64,000 nt of DNA from Limibacter armeniacum (GTDB lineage: Bacteria > Bacteroidota > Bacteroidia > Cytophagales > Flammeovirgaceae), in NCBI RefSeq assembly GCF_036880985.1, contig NZ_JBAJNO010000008.1:2605500-2669499 (forward strand). The letters are read 5' to 3'. The notes under the pieces were generated by a model. That model worked only from the letters and a program-made list of their open reading frames with translations, searched no databases and was not told the origin of the DNA. Shown one piece after another: positions 28,280-36,675 of this stretch (positions within the stretch are counted from its first letter, which is position 1; each line of letters starts with the position of its first letter). The translations under genes were made by a program, and so were the position numbers.

Positions 28280-29467
28280 TTATACATCCTCCTTTTGCAT
28301 TAAGGCAGGGATTGTTTTGAGTATAATTTGTATATCTGTAAGCATAGACCATCGTTTTGCATAATCGTTATCCAATGCCTTCCGTTCTGCTTCTGACATG
28401 TCCTTCTTACCTCTTTTGGTAACCTGCCATAAACCTGTAATACCTGCAGGAGCACCGAATCTTGCAACGGCTTCATCATCAGTCAGCATTTCCGCCTCAT
28501 AAAGAGGCAAAGGCCTGTTCCCAACAATGGACATGTCTCCAATCAATACATTGAAGAGTTGTGGTAACTCATCAATGCTGGTTGACCTGATAAAACGTCC
28601 CACTTTTGTAATTCTCGGGTCGTTCTCAAACTTCAAGAATGCAGGAGAGGCTTTCATCTCCTGCATGGCCATATACTCACACTTTTCTTTTCCATTATCT
28701 CCAATGACCATTGAAGTACACGACGTACTTCCAGCCGCTGAACAAGCAGGACAAAGTGAAGTACAATCTTCTTCAATGTTAGTTGCTACTGTTTCTGCAG
28801 CTACAGCATATTGGTTCAAATGCTTCATATTGGCCAACCGCTGATCTGCATCTGCATACATGCTTCGGAACTTGAAGAAGTTGAATATCCTGTAGTTCTC
28901 TCCCACCCTTTTTGAGATATAGAAAATATCCCCTTTAGATTCTAGACGAATCAACAATGCTATGACCATAAATATTGGCGACAACATTAACAATGCTGTA
29001 AAAGAGAAAGCAATGTCAAAGATCCTTTTGATCCAATGTGTCTTCTTCCCTGCCGTATGCTTGGAAACATTATTTTTTGGCTTTTCACCTGAATGCCCAT
29101 TTTGGCTTTCCAATAGTCGATCAACACGCAGTTTCAATTCTTCTGGATGAAATGGCTTGGTCACAAAATCAGATGCTCCCTTGATAAAACTATTGATCCT
29201 GTCTGTACTCTTACTGCTTCCAGAAAGTATCAGGACCGGAATAGCATTGATTCTCTTGTGCTTCCTGACCTCTTCCAATAAATGTACACCAGTCTTTCCT
29301 GGCATATACAAGTCTGAAATTATCAGGTCAGGCTCCCAAAACTTCAGGATTTGCCAGCCGTCTTCAATGTTTTTAGCAGATTGTAGTTCAAATTTTTCTG
29401 AAAGGATCGTACAGAGAAAATCCCTCATAAACTGGTCGTCGTCCAGAATAAGTATTTTTTTAGCCAT
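28280..29467 (-). CDS. Response-regulator receiver domain fused to initiating sugar-phosphate transferase
   Basis: Residues about 1-120 are a complete CheY-like receiver: acidic DDD at 9-11, phosphoacceptor Asp52 in IISDLYMP, Ser82 and Lys104 in TKPF. Residues about 145-395 are a polyprenyl-phosphate sugar-phosphotransferase (WcaJ/WbaP type) with a membrane helix (ALLMLSPIFMVIALLI), FNFFKFRSMYADAD, DELPQLFNVLIGDMSIVGNR and GITGLWQV. A cysteine-rich insert (five Cys, about 230-262) separates the transferase halves. It loads the first sugar onto undecaprenyl phosphate. An HPt gene precedes it by 200 bases. Confidence 0.9.
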   Translation of the reverse strand: MAKKILILDDDQFMRDFLCTILSEKFELQSAKNIEDGWQILKFWEPDLIISDLYMPGKTGVHLLEEVRKHKRINAIPVLILSGSSKSTDRINSFIKGASDFVTKPFHPEELKLRVDRLLESQNGHSGEKPKNNVSKHTAGKKTHWIKRIFDIAFSFTALLMLSPIFMVIALLIRLESKGDIFYISKRVGENYRIFNFFKFRSMYADADQRLANMKHLNQYAVAAETVATNIEEDCTSLCPACSAAGSTSCTSMVIGDNGKEKCEYMAMQEMKASPAFLKFENDPRITKVGRFIRSTSIDELPQLFNVLIGDMSIVGNRPLPLYEAEMLTDDEAVARFGAPAGITGLWQVTKRGKKDMSEAERKALDNDYAKRWSMLTDIQIILKTIPALMQKEDV

Positions 29468-29667
29468 GACGTGTTAGTTTACAGAGCAGTAATAACAGAT
29501 TATAATAGTGGTAGATACCTGAAAATAGGTATCGGTTCTTGTTACAGTTTTGGAAAGCGTCATGAATCGAAAATCATTACACTTTGTTATAGGCACGCAT
29601 CAGCAAGCGTCTGTACGTTGGTACAGTCGAAATTAATGGACTATAAAGTTCTAGTGTTCTTACTATG

Positions 29668-30030
29668 TCAGGATGGCTCTTGCTGTTCTATCTGCACAGA
29701 AACCTGACGAAGAATACTCAAACTTTTTCGCAAATATCTTGAGGAGAGTCTAATCCTGCTGGCTTCAGGCAAAGCCATCAACCAAGTATTGGACTCCAAA
29801 AGGAATGTTTCGTATCTAAGTAATCGAATACCAAGCGTTTCAAATGAAGATTTGAGTTTATGGGCCAGTTCACTAATTGTCAGCCAATCTTTGGCTAGTA
29901 AGGCTGATTCAAATGAGGCCAGGTCTTGATCTAAGCTTGAAACAAATGAGTTTAAGATGTTAATATAGAAATCTTTTTTACCTCCAGAGAATTTCTCGAG
30001 ATACGACAAATCGTATAAATCACTTTTCAT
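29668..30030 (-). CDS. HPt (histidine phosphotransfer) domain protein
   Basis: This 120-residue protein is a stand-alone four-helix HPt domain with the phosphorylatable His57 in ELAHKLKSSFETLG. It would carry phosphate between a hybrid histidine kinase and a receiver domain. No kinase lies nearby, so its donor is elsewhere in the genome. The receiver fused to the sugar transferase in the next gene is the obvious acceptor, but this is inference. First gene of the large exopolysaccharide operon. Confidence 0.85.
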   Translation of the reverse strand: MKSDLYDLSYLEKFSGGKKDFYINILNSFVSSLDQDLASFESALLAKDWLTISELAHKLKSSFETLGIRLLRYETFLLESNTWLMALPEASRIRLSSRYLRKSLSILRQVSVQIEQQEPS

Positions 30031-30468
30031 AGGCTACAGATTGAATAATTTTTGGAGTAAGTAGTTGTTGAGTTTGGAGGCTGATGATAGGAAGCAGCCA
30101 CATAGCACACAAATAGCAATAGTGATTGTAATTATCCTTTGAGAACAGAGCTTATCTCAAAAGTGTAGTTTTATAAGTTGAGCATTTGGGTCACTTGGAT
30201 CGTTACCAAATTTACACTGACAAACATTACATGTGTAATATTTGATCGTTTATCAATAATTCTTAGACTCAATATAGCCAATAAGCACCATGAAAGCCAA
30301 TAAGCTTGATCTATCTTAATACTTATTTGCAACTCTTAAACATTTAGAGCACAAACTTCAGTTCAAAAAAATTAAATAAGATTAAAAAAATCACATATTC
30401 ATTTCTGAATACCTAAACTATAATATCAAAATGTATTGAATTGTACTTTTATATCATTTACGGGTGCT
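30031..30468 (-). promoter_or_regulatory. Upstream region of the exopolysaccharide operon: -7 element and palindrome
   Basis: The minus strand carries TAAATTTG (30207-30214), a full -7 match, about 177 bases before the HPt gene. Just upstream, at the place of the -33 element, lies the palindrome ATTACA-TG-TGTAAT (30226-30239), a likely regulator site. The rest, to the stop of the beta-helix gene at 30469, is AT-rich with no gene. Confidence 0.45.
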
Positions 30469-31812
30469 CTAATGATTAAAATTGAAAGCGCCAGCATCAA
30501 ACCTTCCATTTTCCCTACGCTGTTCAATAATATCCTTAATAACTCCTTTATCCGAAAGGTCTGTTCCATAACCAATAGCCGGAGAATCACTACCCAATCG
30601 ATAATCATCTGTTTCTGGATTTACAAATCCCACTTCACCAATTTTAAAGGCTTTCAGGTTATTTGAGTCTATAACATTTGGTAGTCCTGGGCACCCATCA
30701 TGAGAGATATATTGCCCTGAGCCTGGAGCCACGATAATATTATTGACAACCTCATTTTTTTCCACCTCTTCAGCATAGATCCAAACCCCGTGCTTCCGAG
30801 GTTGAATAATGGTGTTATTATAAACCCTATAACCACTGCCAGGTCCAGTAATAGTAGATGGGAAACGCTCATCAATAAACATCCCTGCACCTTCGGGCCT
30901 GATCAGGATATTGTTGAAGATCATATTATCACCTAAACCAAGAACAATTATTGCATTTCCCTTAGCGTCCTTCACTATATTGTTATAGCACATGCCTCCA
31001 GTCCCCTCACCCAACTGGATTCCATTCTGCTGATTGCTTCTCCCATTAAATGGGTCCAAGCCTGTCCTTTCTATATAATTACCATAAATGCGACATCCTT
31101 TTACGGCACATCCAACCTGAATCCCTTCAGCACCTGTATCATGTACTCTATTATTATATAGGTCTAAGTTTACTACTTCATGAGGGTATACTTTCCCGCA
31201 CTCTTTATCCATTCCACCTGCAAAGAAGGAATTCCCCACATAAAACCCTTCACCTCCTTTTGTGTGATGCACCAAGTTGTGGTGAATAGAAATATTTTTC
31301 ATCACAAAATTTCCTCTCCATGTTCTTTCATCACAACTAGGGTCTGTTTTAGCCATTACTCCTGCAAAGCTGACATCATGTACGTGTATACCTTTCACCT
31401 CAAAGTCAGTAGTAAGTCCTGTCAACTGTAAGCCTATCACCCCGCCAGATAGTTCTATTCCATACTTTTCCTCTTCATCTCCATCCCCAGAAAGGATAAA
31501 GTCAGATGAATTCAGAAACTTTAGCACAAAAGACTTATCAGCAGGCACGTTAAAAGAAGAGAGTCCACCACAGTTTTTCACAATAATTCTGTTCTCTGAA
31601 GTGCCTTTTAAGTTGTTGATAACAAGCTGTGAGTTCCTTTTCCCTGCCTCAAGACAAACCGTTTCTCCGGGCTTTACATGATCCCCAAACCAATTATACC
31701 CGACACTCAATGGTATTGTATGATCACAACCACATTCCTGAGCAAAGACAGGAGACGCCCAAATATACAGAAGTAACGAAAGGATTGGATTGGTTAAAAC
31801 GAGGCATTTCAT
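30469..31812 (-). CDS. Secreted right-handed parallel beta-helix protein
   Basis: ATG at 31812 (MKCLVLTNPILSLLLYIW, signal ending FAQ) gives a clean signal peptide; the frame is open to 31902 but those 30 extra residues are not signal-like. The mature part has repeated short strands with NGI/NN turns (NNIVKDAKGNAIIVLG, NNILIRPEGAGM, VYNNTIIQPRKHGV), which is the parallel beta-helix of pectate-lyase-like and polysaccharide-lyase proteins. There is no sorting domain at the C-terminus. It may process or bind the polysaccharide made by the adjacent operon (inference). Confidence 0.8.
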   Translation of the reverse strand: MKCLVLTNPILSLLLYIWASPVFAQECGCDHTIPLSVGYNWFGDHVKPGETVCLEAGKRNSQLVINNLKGTSENRIIVKNCGGLSSFNVPADKSFVLKFLNSSDFILSGDGDEEEKYGIELSGGVIGLQLTGLTTDFEVKGIHVHDVSFAGVMAKTDPSCDERTWRGNFVMKNISIHHNLVHHTKGGEGFYVGNSFFAGGMDKECGKVYPHEVVNLDLYNNRVHDTGAEGIQVGCAVKGCRIYGNYIERTGLDPFNGRSNQQNGIQLGEGTGGMCYNNIVKDAKGNAIIVLGLGDNMIFNNILIRPEGAGMFIDERFPSTITGPGSGYRVYNNTIIQPRKHGVWIYAEEVEKNEVVNNIIVAPGSGQYISHDGCPGLPNVIDSNNLKAFKIGEVGFVNPETDDYRLGSDSPAIGYGTDLSDKGVIKDIIEQRRENGRFDAGAFNFNH

Positions 31813-32260
31813 AGCGCTTGAAAGTTTAGTCAGTAAATCAGACAAGATGAATTGAAGCCGTCTAAAAAGTATATCCTGATAGGAATGATAATTCCTTTTC
31901 AATTAAAAAAATACGTTTCATAATGCCTTAGCAATATTAGAATTATTGAGAATATAAAGGAATATTCACAGTTAATCTTACGTAATAAGTGAATTATTTC
32001 ATTTAGAAAATGTTTGTAAAATAACAGTGCAAACAACAACTCATTCTGGGTTATTCTTTCAACAAAATTCATTTGAAACACCCCAAATTCAAATGAAAGT
32101 CCTTTGACTATTTATTATTCACAAATGACACTTCCGCCTTTGTTAGGTATCTATTAAGATTGCTTTACATCAATTCAATATTTAAAACCTATACACCATC
32201 AATCACCCTTATTAACCATACAACACAGCTTAGTCACGTCAAATCTTTCCTCATTTTACT
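31813..32260. promoter_or_regulatory. Divergent promoter region with a perfect 10-bp inverted repeat
   Basis: TTCATTTGAA (32068-32077) and TTCAAATGAA (32088-32097) form a perfect inverted repeat with a 10-base spacer rich in C. It lies between the start of the beta-helix gene and the heme peroxidase gene, so one regulator bound here could act on both. Nothing else is recognisable in the stretch. Confidence 0.45.
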
Positions 32261-34546
32261 ATGAAAAAGAATTCTACCCTAGTCTTTCGCTATTCTATAC
32301 TGATCCTCCTCCTATTGAGTAATGTTATAGACACCAATGCCCAAGAGTGGAATAATGGAAGAAAGAAGCATCGCCACAATGCTCCTGAGTTCAGGACATA
32401 CAATGGAGAAGGCAACAATCCATATTTCGAATCTTTTGGAGCTACAGATATAAGACTGTTAAGAGAATGGTTTTCTCCGGGCATCCAACGATGGATCAAT
32501 ACACCTTCAAACTATGCAGACAAAATAAGTGAACCTTGGGGAAATGGATCTTCTTCAGACAAGTTACCGTCTCCAAGACTAGTCACCAATAAACTTTGTC
32601 ATCAAGGTTTCAATATGATGAACCGAAAGAACTTCAGTAATTTTGTATGGGCCTGGGGACAGTTCCTTGACCATGACATTGATCTTACAGAAGATGGTAC
32701 TGGAGAAAACTTCAACATCAAAATACCTGAAGATGATGAGATTTTCCTGCATTGTAGAGGAGCATACGAAATGAATACTACACGCTCTGTTTATGATGAA
32801 AGTACAGGAAATAGCAGAAAAAACCCTAGAGAACAAATCAATGTAATTACCGCCTTTATTGATGCTTCACAAGTATATGGCAGCAGTGAAGAAACCGCAA
32901 ATAGCCTAAGAACAATGAGTGAAGGACTGATGAAAACCAGTAATGACGGTAAACTGCTACCTTACTATGGAGGAATGTTTCAGGCTGGTGACATCAGAGC
33001 CAATGAGAACATTGCTTTGACCTCGTTACATACACTTTTCCTTAGAGAACATAATAGACTTGCCAAATATATTGCAGCTCACTATGCTGATGAACTCCCT
33101 GATGGTGCATCAGAAAAGGACGAGAGAATCTATCAGATGGCTAGAGCTATTGTGGGAGCCGAAATGCAGATTATCACCTTCAAAGAGTTTTTACCTAAAA
33201 TTCTGGGTTACTCTTCTCCAAGTCCTTATCAGTATTATAGTTACCGAGTTGACCCAAGCATTAGTAATGTTTTCTCTACTGCAGCATTCCGATTTGGACA
33301 CTCTATGATCCCTCCTGTCCTGATGAGAAGAGACTCAAACAACCAACCAATTGAGCAAGGAGATGTAAGGCTAAAAGATGCTTTTTTCAATCCAAACCTG
33401 ATCAGGCAAGAAGGTGGTATTGAACCTATCTTAAGAGGGCTTTGTATCAAACGTGCCCAAGATGTAGACCTGAAAATTGTAAGTGACTTACGAAGCTTTC
33501 TGTTTGGGAACAACGGTCAATCATTTATCGGGTTTGATTTAGGTGCCAGAAACATTCAACGAGGACGAGATCATGGTTTGCCTTCATATCAGGATTGTAG
33601 AAGAGCCTATACCGGTGAAAAAGTTCATCATTTTAGACATATCACCAATGACTATCAGGCTGCCAAATTAATGGAGGAAGTATATGGTCATGTTAAGAAT
33701 GTTGACCTTTGGGTTGGTGGACTTGCTGAACCTGCCTATAGAGGTGGTATTGTTGGAAAAACGTTTTACTACATCATCAGGGATCAATTTGAAAGACTCA
33801 GAGATGGCGACCGTTTCTGGTATACTTCAGTAAACTGGAGAAAACTAGGATTCCATGACTATAATCCTGTAATACACTCCAAACGAAATTCATTGTTCAG
33901 AATAAAACTTGCAGACATTATCAAATGGAACTGTCCTGATATAGGATATATTGATCCTTGGTATGCCAAGGGTGAGATGGAAGTTTTTGCAAATATTTCA
34001 TATAAGGATGGCTTGGGTCATATCAATCTAGAAATTAATGGCTATGATTATAGCACACATATTATCAAATGGTATAATGATGGCAACTTAATGGACAATA
34101 CAGGAACTACTGCCATGCTCACACCAGGTGAGTATGCTGTAGAAGTCACTTACCAAGGTAAAAAGGCAAACTATGGTATGACAGTACTTGACTTAAGCTG
34201 CCCACCAAGTCAAGCTAGGATAGCCGCTGGTACAGAAACAGAAGAAGTCATCTCAATTAGAGAGCAGTTGGTACAGCAGCCGATTCACGAAGTGATTCTT
34301 GAACAAAATGCTCCAAACCCTTTCAGTAGCAATACCGAAATCAGGTATTCAATACCAGAAAATGTCAATGAAATTCACCTAATCATTTACAATGCACAAG
34401 GCGCTGAAGTACAACGTATCAGTAACCTTCAAAAAGGAGAAGGCTCTGTCAACTTTACCAATTCACAACTTACCAAAGGAATCTACTTTTACACTTTGGT
34501 TGTAGAAGGTAAAATGACACAGGTCAAAAGAATGCTTATCAACTAA
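32261..34546 (+). CDS. Secreted animal-type heme peroxidase (peroxidasin-like) with type IX sorting domain
   Basis: Residues 1-28 are a signal peptide (ends NAQ). The heme peroxidase fold follows: WGQFLDHDIDLT with distal His138 and Asp137 at the position that ester-links heme in mammalian peroxidases, DIRANE (the matching Arg and Glu), FRFGHSMI (proximal His near 345) and ARNIQRGRDHG. Residues about 690-761 form a type A T9SS sorting domain (APNPFSSNTEIRY then GIYFYTLVVEGKMTQVKRMLI). It is predicted to be exported and attached to or released from the surface, where it would use peroxide to oxidise halide or organic substrates. Confidence 0.93.
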   Translation: MKKNSTLVFRYSILILLLLSNVIDTNAQEWNNGRKKHRHNAPEFRTYNGEGNNPYFESFGATDIRLLREWFSPGIQRWINTPSNYADKISEPWGNGSSSDKLPSPRLVTNKLCHQGFNMMNRKNFSNFVWAWGQFLDHDIDLTEDGTGENFNIKIPEDDEIFLHCRGAYEMNTTRSVYDESTGNSRKNPREQINVITAFIDASQVYGSSEETANSLRTMSEGLMKTSNDGKLLPYYGGMFQAGDIRANENIALTSLHTLFLREHNRLAKYIAAHYADELPDGASEKDERIYQMARAIVGAEMQIITFKEFLPKILGYSSPSPYQYYSYRVDPSISNVFSTAAFRFGHSMIPPVLMRRDSNNQPIEQGDVRLKDAFFNPNLIRQEGGIEPILRGLCIKRAQDVDLKIVSDLRSFLFGNNGQSFIGFDLGARNIQRGRDHGLPSYQDCRRAYTGEKVHHFRHITNDYQAAKLMEEVYGHVKNVDLWVGGLAEPAYRGGIVGKTFYYIIRDQFERLRDGDRFWYTSVNWRKLGFHDYNPVIHSKRNSLFRIKLADIIKWNCPDIGYIDPWYAKGEMEVFANISYKDGLGHINLEINGYDYSTHIIKWYNDGNLMDNTGTTAMLTPGEYAVEVTYQGKKANYGMTVLDLSCPPSQARIAAGTETEEVISIREQLVQQPIHEVILEQNAPNPFSSNTEIRYSIPENVNEIHLIIYNAQGAEVQRISNLQKGEGSVNFTNSQLTKGIYFYTLVVEGKMTQVKRMLIN

Positions 34547-34556
34547 ACTTACACTT

Positions 34557-34590
34557 GAATGAGCTGCTTTCTCAACGATGCAGCTCATTC
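34557..34590 (+). other. Hairpin after the peroxidase gene
   Basis: GAATGAGCTGC (34557-34567) pairs perfectly with GCAGCTCATTC (34580-34590). The T-tract is missing, so it may stabilise the 3' end or be a weak terminator. The remaining bases to 34908 hold nothing I recognise. Confidence 0.45.
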
Positions 34591-34908
34591 TCCTATCAAA
34601 TTATTCAAATACAGAATATCATTCTTTCTTAGAATCTACGTTAGTACGCGATTTCATTTACAGTCATTCAAAGAAAATAACATTATACACAACAATTACA
34701 TATGTAAGCATTACCTATTTTTTCCCATTCTTATTATATTAATGGTACACCACTCCCAACTATATATTAATTCTCAATCCATGATATCCTATCACATATA
34801 ACTATGTAGTTGGTAGAGGTTAAACTAATTGATGCTTTCAGCAACTAGCTAAGCGAATAATACGATATTCATTCAACCCAGAATAACATTCCTCTTATTG
34901 ATGCTACT

Positions 34909-35637
34909 ATGAAAACCTATTATATTTTATATAGCCTTATCATATCATGTTGCCTCTTTCAACATGTAAATGCCCAAAACACTATCCCCATACAAGAATC
35001 AATTCAAACTGAAACATTTTTGGAAGAAGAAGTCTCATATCCTGTTGGAATCAACCGAACCTCACTTGAAGCAAGTGGAGAATCAGGAGTAACATTATCC
35101 AAATTAATTCAGAGAAATGTGGCTTTAATGGAGGATCAATTTCACTACCTAAAGCAAAAAGGATATCTGATTGACTTTAAAGTTGAAAGTTCTGAAAGTG
35201 AGTTGCTAATTTCGGACAAGTTCGGTCAAATGAACGAGCAACTCCCCTCTATTGATGTTACTCTTCACCTTAACCCAACAAAAGTTTCAACACCCAATAC
35301 AGGTCAGGAAGTTGACAAAAAAGAGCCGGAAGCTTCTGGTGTAGCTAGCAATGAGCATTTCACGCAACAAAAAACGCCAGTTGAAATAAACAGAGATGAG
35401 TATACACTCTTCCCTAATCCTTCTGAAAATGGGATAATTACATTAGAGTCATTTCTGAACGAGGGAACAGAAATCACCGTATACGATGCCATTGGCAAAA
35501 TTGTATTAGAGGAAAAACTGCCTCCCAACTCAAGAAAGCAATTGCAGCTTCCTAGCGCTTATACAAGCATGTATTTTGTGAGGTTTAGAAGCGATAGTGG
35601 ACTTGAAAAGGTCAAAAAGCTAGTCATCAAGAAATAG
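34909..35637 (+). CDS. Secreted protein with type IX sorting domain, function unknown
   Basis: A signal peptide (MKTYYILYSLIISCCLF, ending NAQ) precedes about 130 residues of low-similarity sequence rich in Glu/Ser/Thr and then a type A T9SS sorting domain (about residues 163-242: LFPNPSENGIITLES, GTEITVYDAIGKIV, YFVRFRSDSGLEKVKKLVI). The central part has no known motif. It sits 362 bases after the peroxidase, so co-transcription is uncertain. It may be a small surface protein. Confidence 0.8.
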   Translation: MKTYYILYSLIISCCLFQHVNAQNTIPIQESIQTETFLEEEVSYPVGINRTSLEASGESGVTLSKLIQRNVALMEDQFHYLKQKGYLIDFKVESSESELLISDKFGQMNEQLPSIDVTLHLNPTKVSTPNTGQEVDKKEPEASGVASNEHFTQQKTPVEINRDEYTLFPNPSENGIITLESFLNEGTEITVYDAIGKIVLEEKLPPNSRKQLQLPSAYTSMYFVRFRSDSGLEKVKKLVIKK

Positions 35638-35732
35638 TTCAATTTGCTAGCTTGTAACTATCTAAATATTCCAGCACTTCCACATGAAGTGCTTTTTTGT
35701 TACAGAAGATGTTATGTGCGAAGAAATATTTA

Positions 35733-35753
35733 GTTCGTACAGAAACAATTTTG
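35733..35753. promoter_or_regulatory. Candidate MarR operator, site 1 (upstream of marR)
   Basis: GTTCGTACAGAAACAATTTT is nearly the same as a site at 36589 (GTTCGCATAGAAACTATTTT). Both carry GTT-N8-AAC. The site lies 70 bases before the marR start, fitting autoregulation. Confidence 0.55.
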
Positions 35754-35822
35754 TAATATTGCAATGTAAAAGACGAAAAGTCCAATGATAATTTTAATGT
35801 TTTGATATTTTTCTTTTAGTAA

Positions 35823-36305
35823 ATGGATTATACTGACATCCTTATTGACATTCGAAAAATTGTCAGATCCATCAACCTTGAAAGCAAACGTATTGAAAAG
35901 CAGTACGGAATCAGTATCCCACAGTTATTGTGTTTGGATTATTTAAAAAACAAGGAAGACTTTCAAGCATCAAATGGAGAACTCAAAAACTTCTTGAAAT
36001 TAAATGCCAGTACAATCACTGGACTTATTTCAAGGCTTGAAAAAAAAGGGTTAATAGCCAAACTACCCAAGAAAGCTGACAAGCGAGTGTCATATATCAC
36101 GATTACGGCTTATGGCGTCAAACTGTTGGAAAGCATTCCACCTCTGATGCATGAGCGACTTACTCAAAAACTGCAAACGATGCCTGAGGATGAACTGAAT
36201 CAAATGCAGAAATCGTTCAAACAGATCGTTAAAATAATGGACATTGAAGATGTTGATGCAGCTCCTATCATTACTTACGGTGATATGGGAACTCCAACAG
36301 TCTAA
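35823..36305 (+). CDS. MarR-family transcriptional regulator
   Basis: This 160-residue winged-helix protein has the MarR order: helices with SIPQLLCLDYLKN, recognition helix LKLNASTITGLISRLEKKGLI and wing KADKRVSYITITAYGVKLL. It should dimerise and repress its own gene and others until a ligand binds. A matching operator-like sequence is found before its own gene and before the next plus-strand operon (symporter, GNAT, racemase), so that operon is its likely target. A strong terminator follows. Confidence 0.9.
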   Translation: MDYTDILIDIRKIVRSINLESKRIEKQYGISIPQLLCLDYLKNKEDFQASNGELKNFLKLNASTITGLISRLEKKGLIAKLPKKADKRVSYITITAYGVKLLESIPPLMHERLTQKLQTMPEDELNQMQKSFKQIVKIMDIEDVDAAPIITYGDMGTPTV

Positions 36306-36315
36306 CACCATAAAG

Positions 36316-36340
36316 AAAGCCGCTAAAAAGCGGCTTTTTT
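36316..36340 (+). terminator. Terminator after the MarR gene
   Basis: AAGCCGC-TAAAAA-GCGGCTT is followed by T residues. A compact, clear intrinsic terminator. Confidence 0.85.
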
Positions 36341-36557
36341 GTTGAAAAATAGTTTCATCACAAAATATCCTCTCTCCTATTTCAATACACTGCCTATTTG
36401 GTAAGTATCTTTTCCCTGATTTAACCATCTCAAACAATTAGTTTCTACACATACAAAATTCCAATTTCAGGCAATTTACCTTACTGTACTTCTAATAAAA
36501 TACAGGACATAACATCACTATTTATCAATATTTTATACTTACAGTCAAAATGCATTA

Positions 36558-36589
36558 TTTGACTAAGAAATATAAAATAGTTAATTTTG
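36558..36589 (+). promoter_or_regulatory. Promoter of the symporter operon
   Basis: TTTG (36558-36561), 20 bases of spacer, then TAATTTTG (36582-36589): both elements match the Bacteroidota consensus at the usual distance. The expected start is near 36596, leaving about 80 bases of leader. Confidence 0.7.
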
Positions 36590-36610
36590 TTCGCATAGAA
36601 ACTATTTTTG
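36589..36610. promoter_or_regulatory. Candidate MarR operator, site 2 (symporter promoter)
   Basis: GTTCGCATAGAAACTATTTT matches site 1 at 35733 over nearly the whole length. It begins on the last base of the -7 element and covers the expected transcription start, so a bound repressor would block initiation. Confidence 0.55.
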
Positions 36611-36675
36611 AAAGCTAATATTTACCTCTAATGGTAGAGCGTATCACACACCAAAACTATTTTTTATAGAAAATT

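Noticed and set aside
34559-34801. An 80-residue frame after the peroxidase gene
   Set aside because: It starts within the hairpin at 34557 and reads like random AT-rich sequence.
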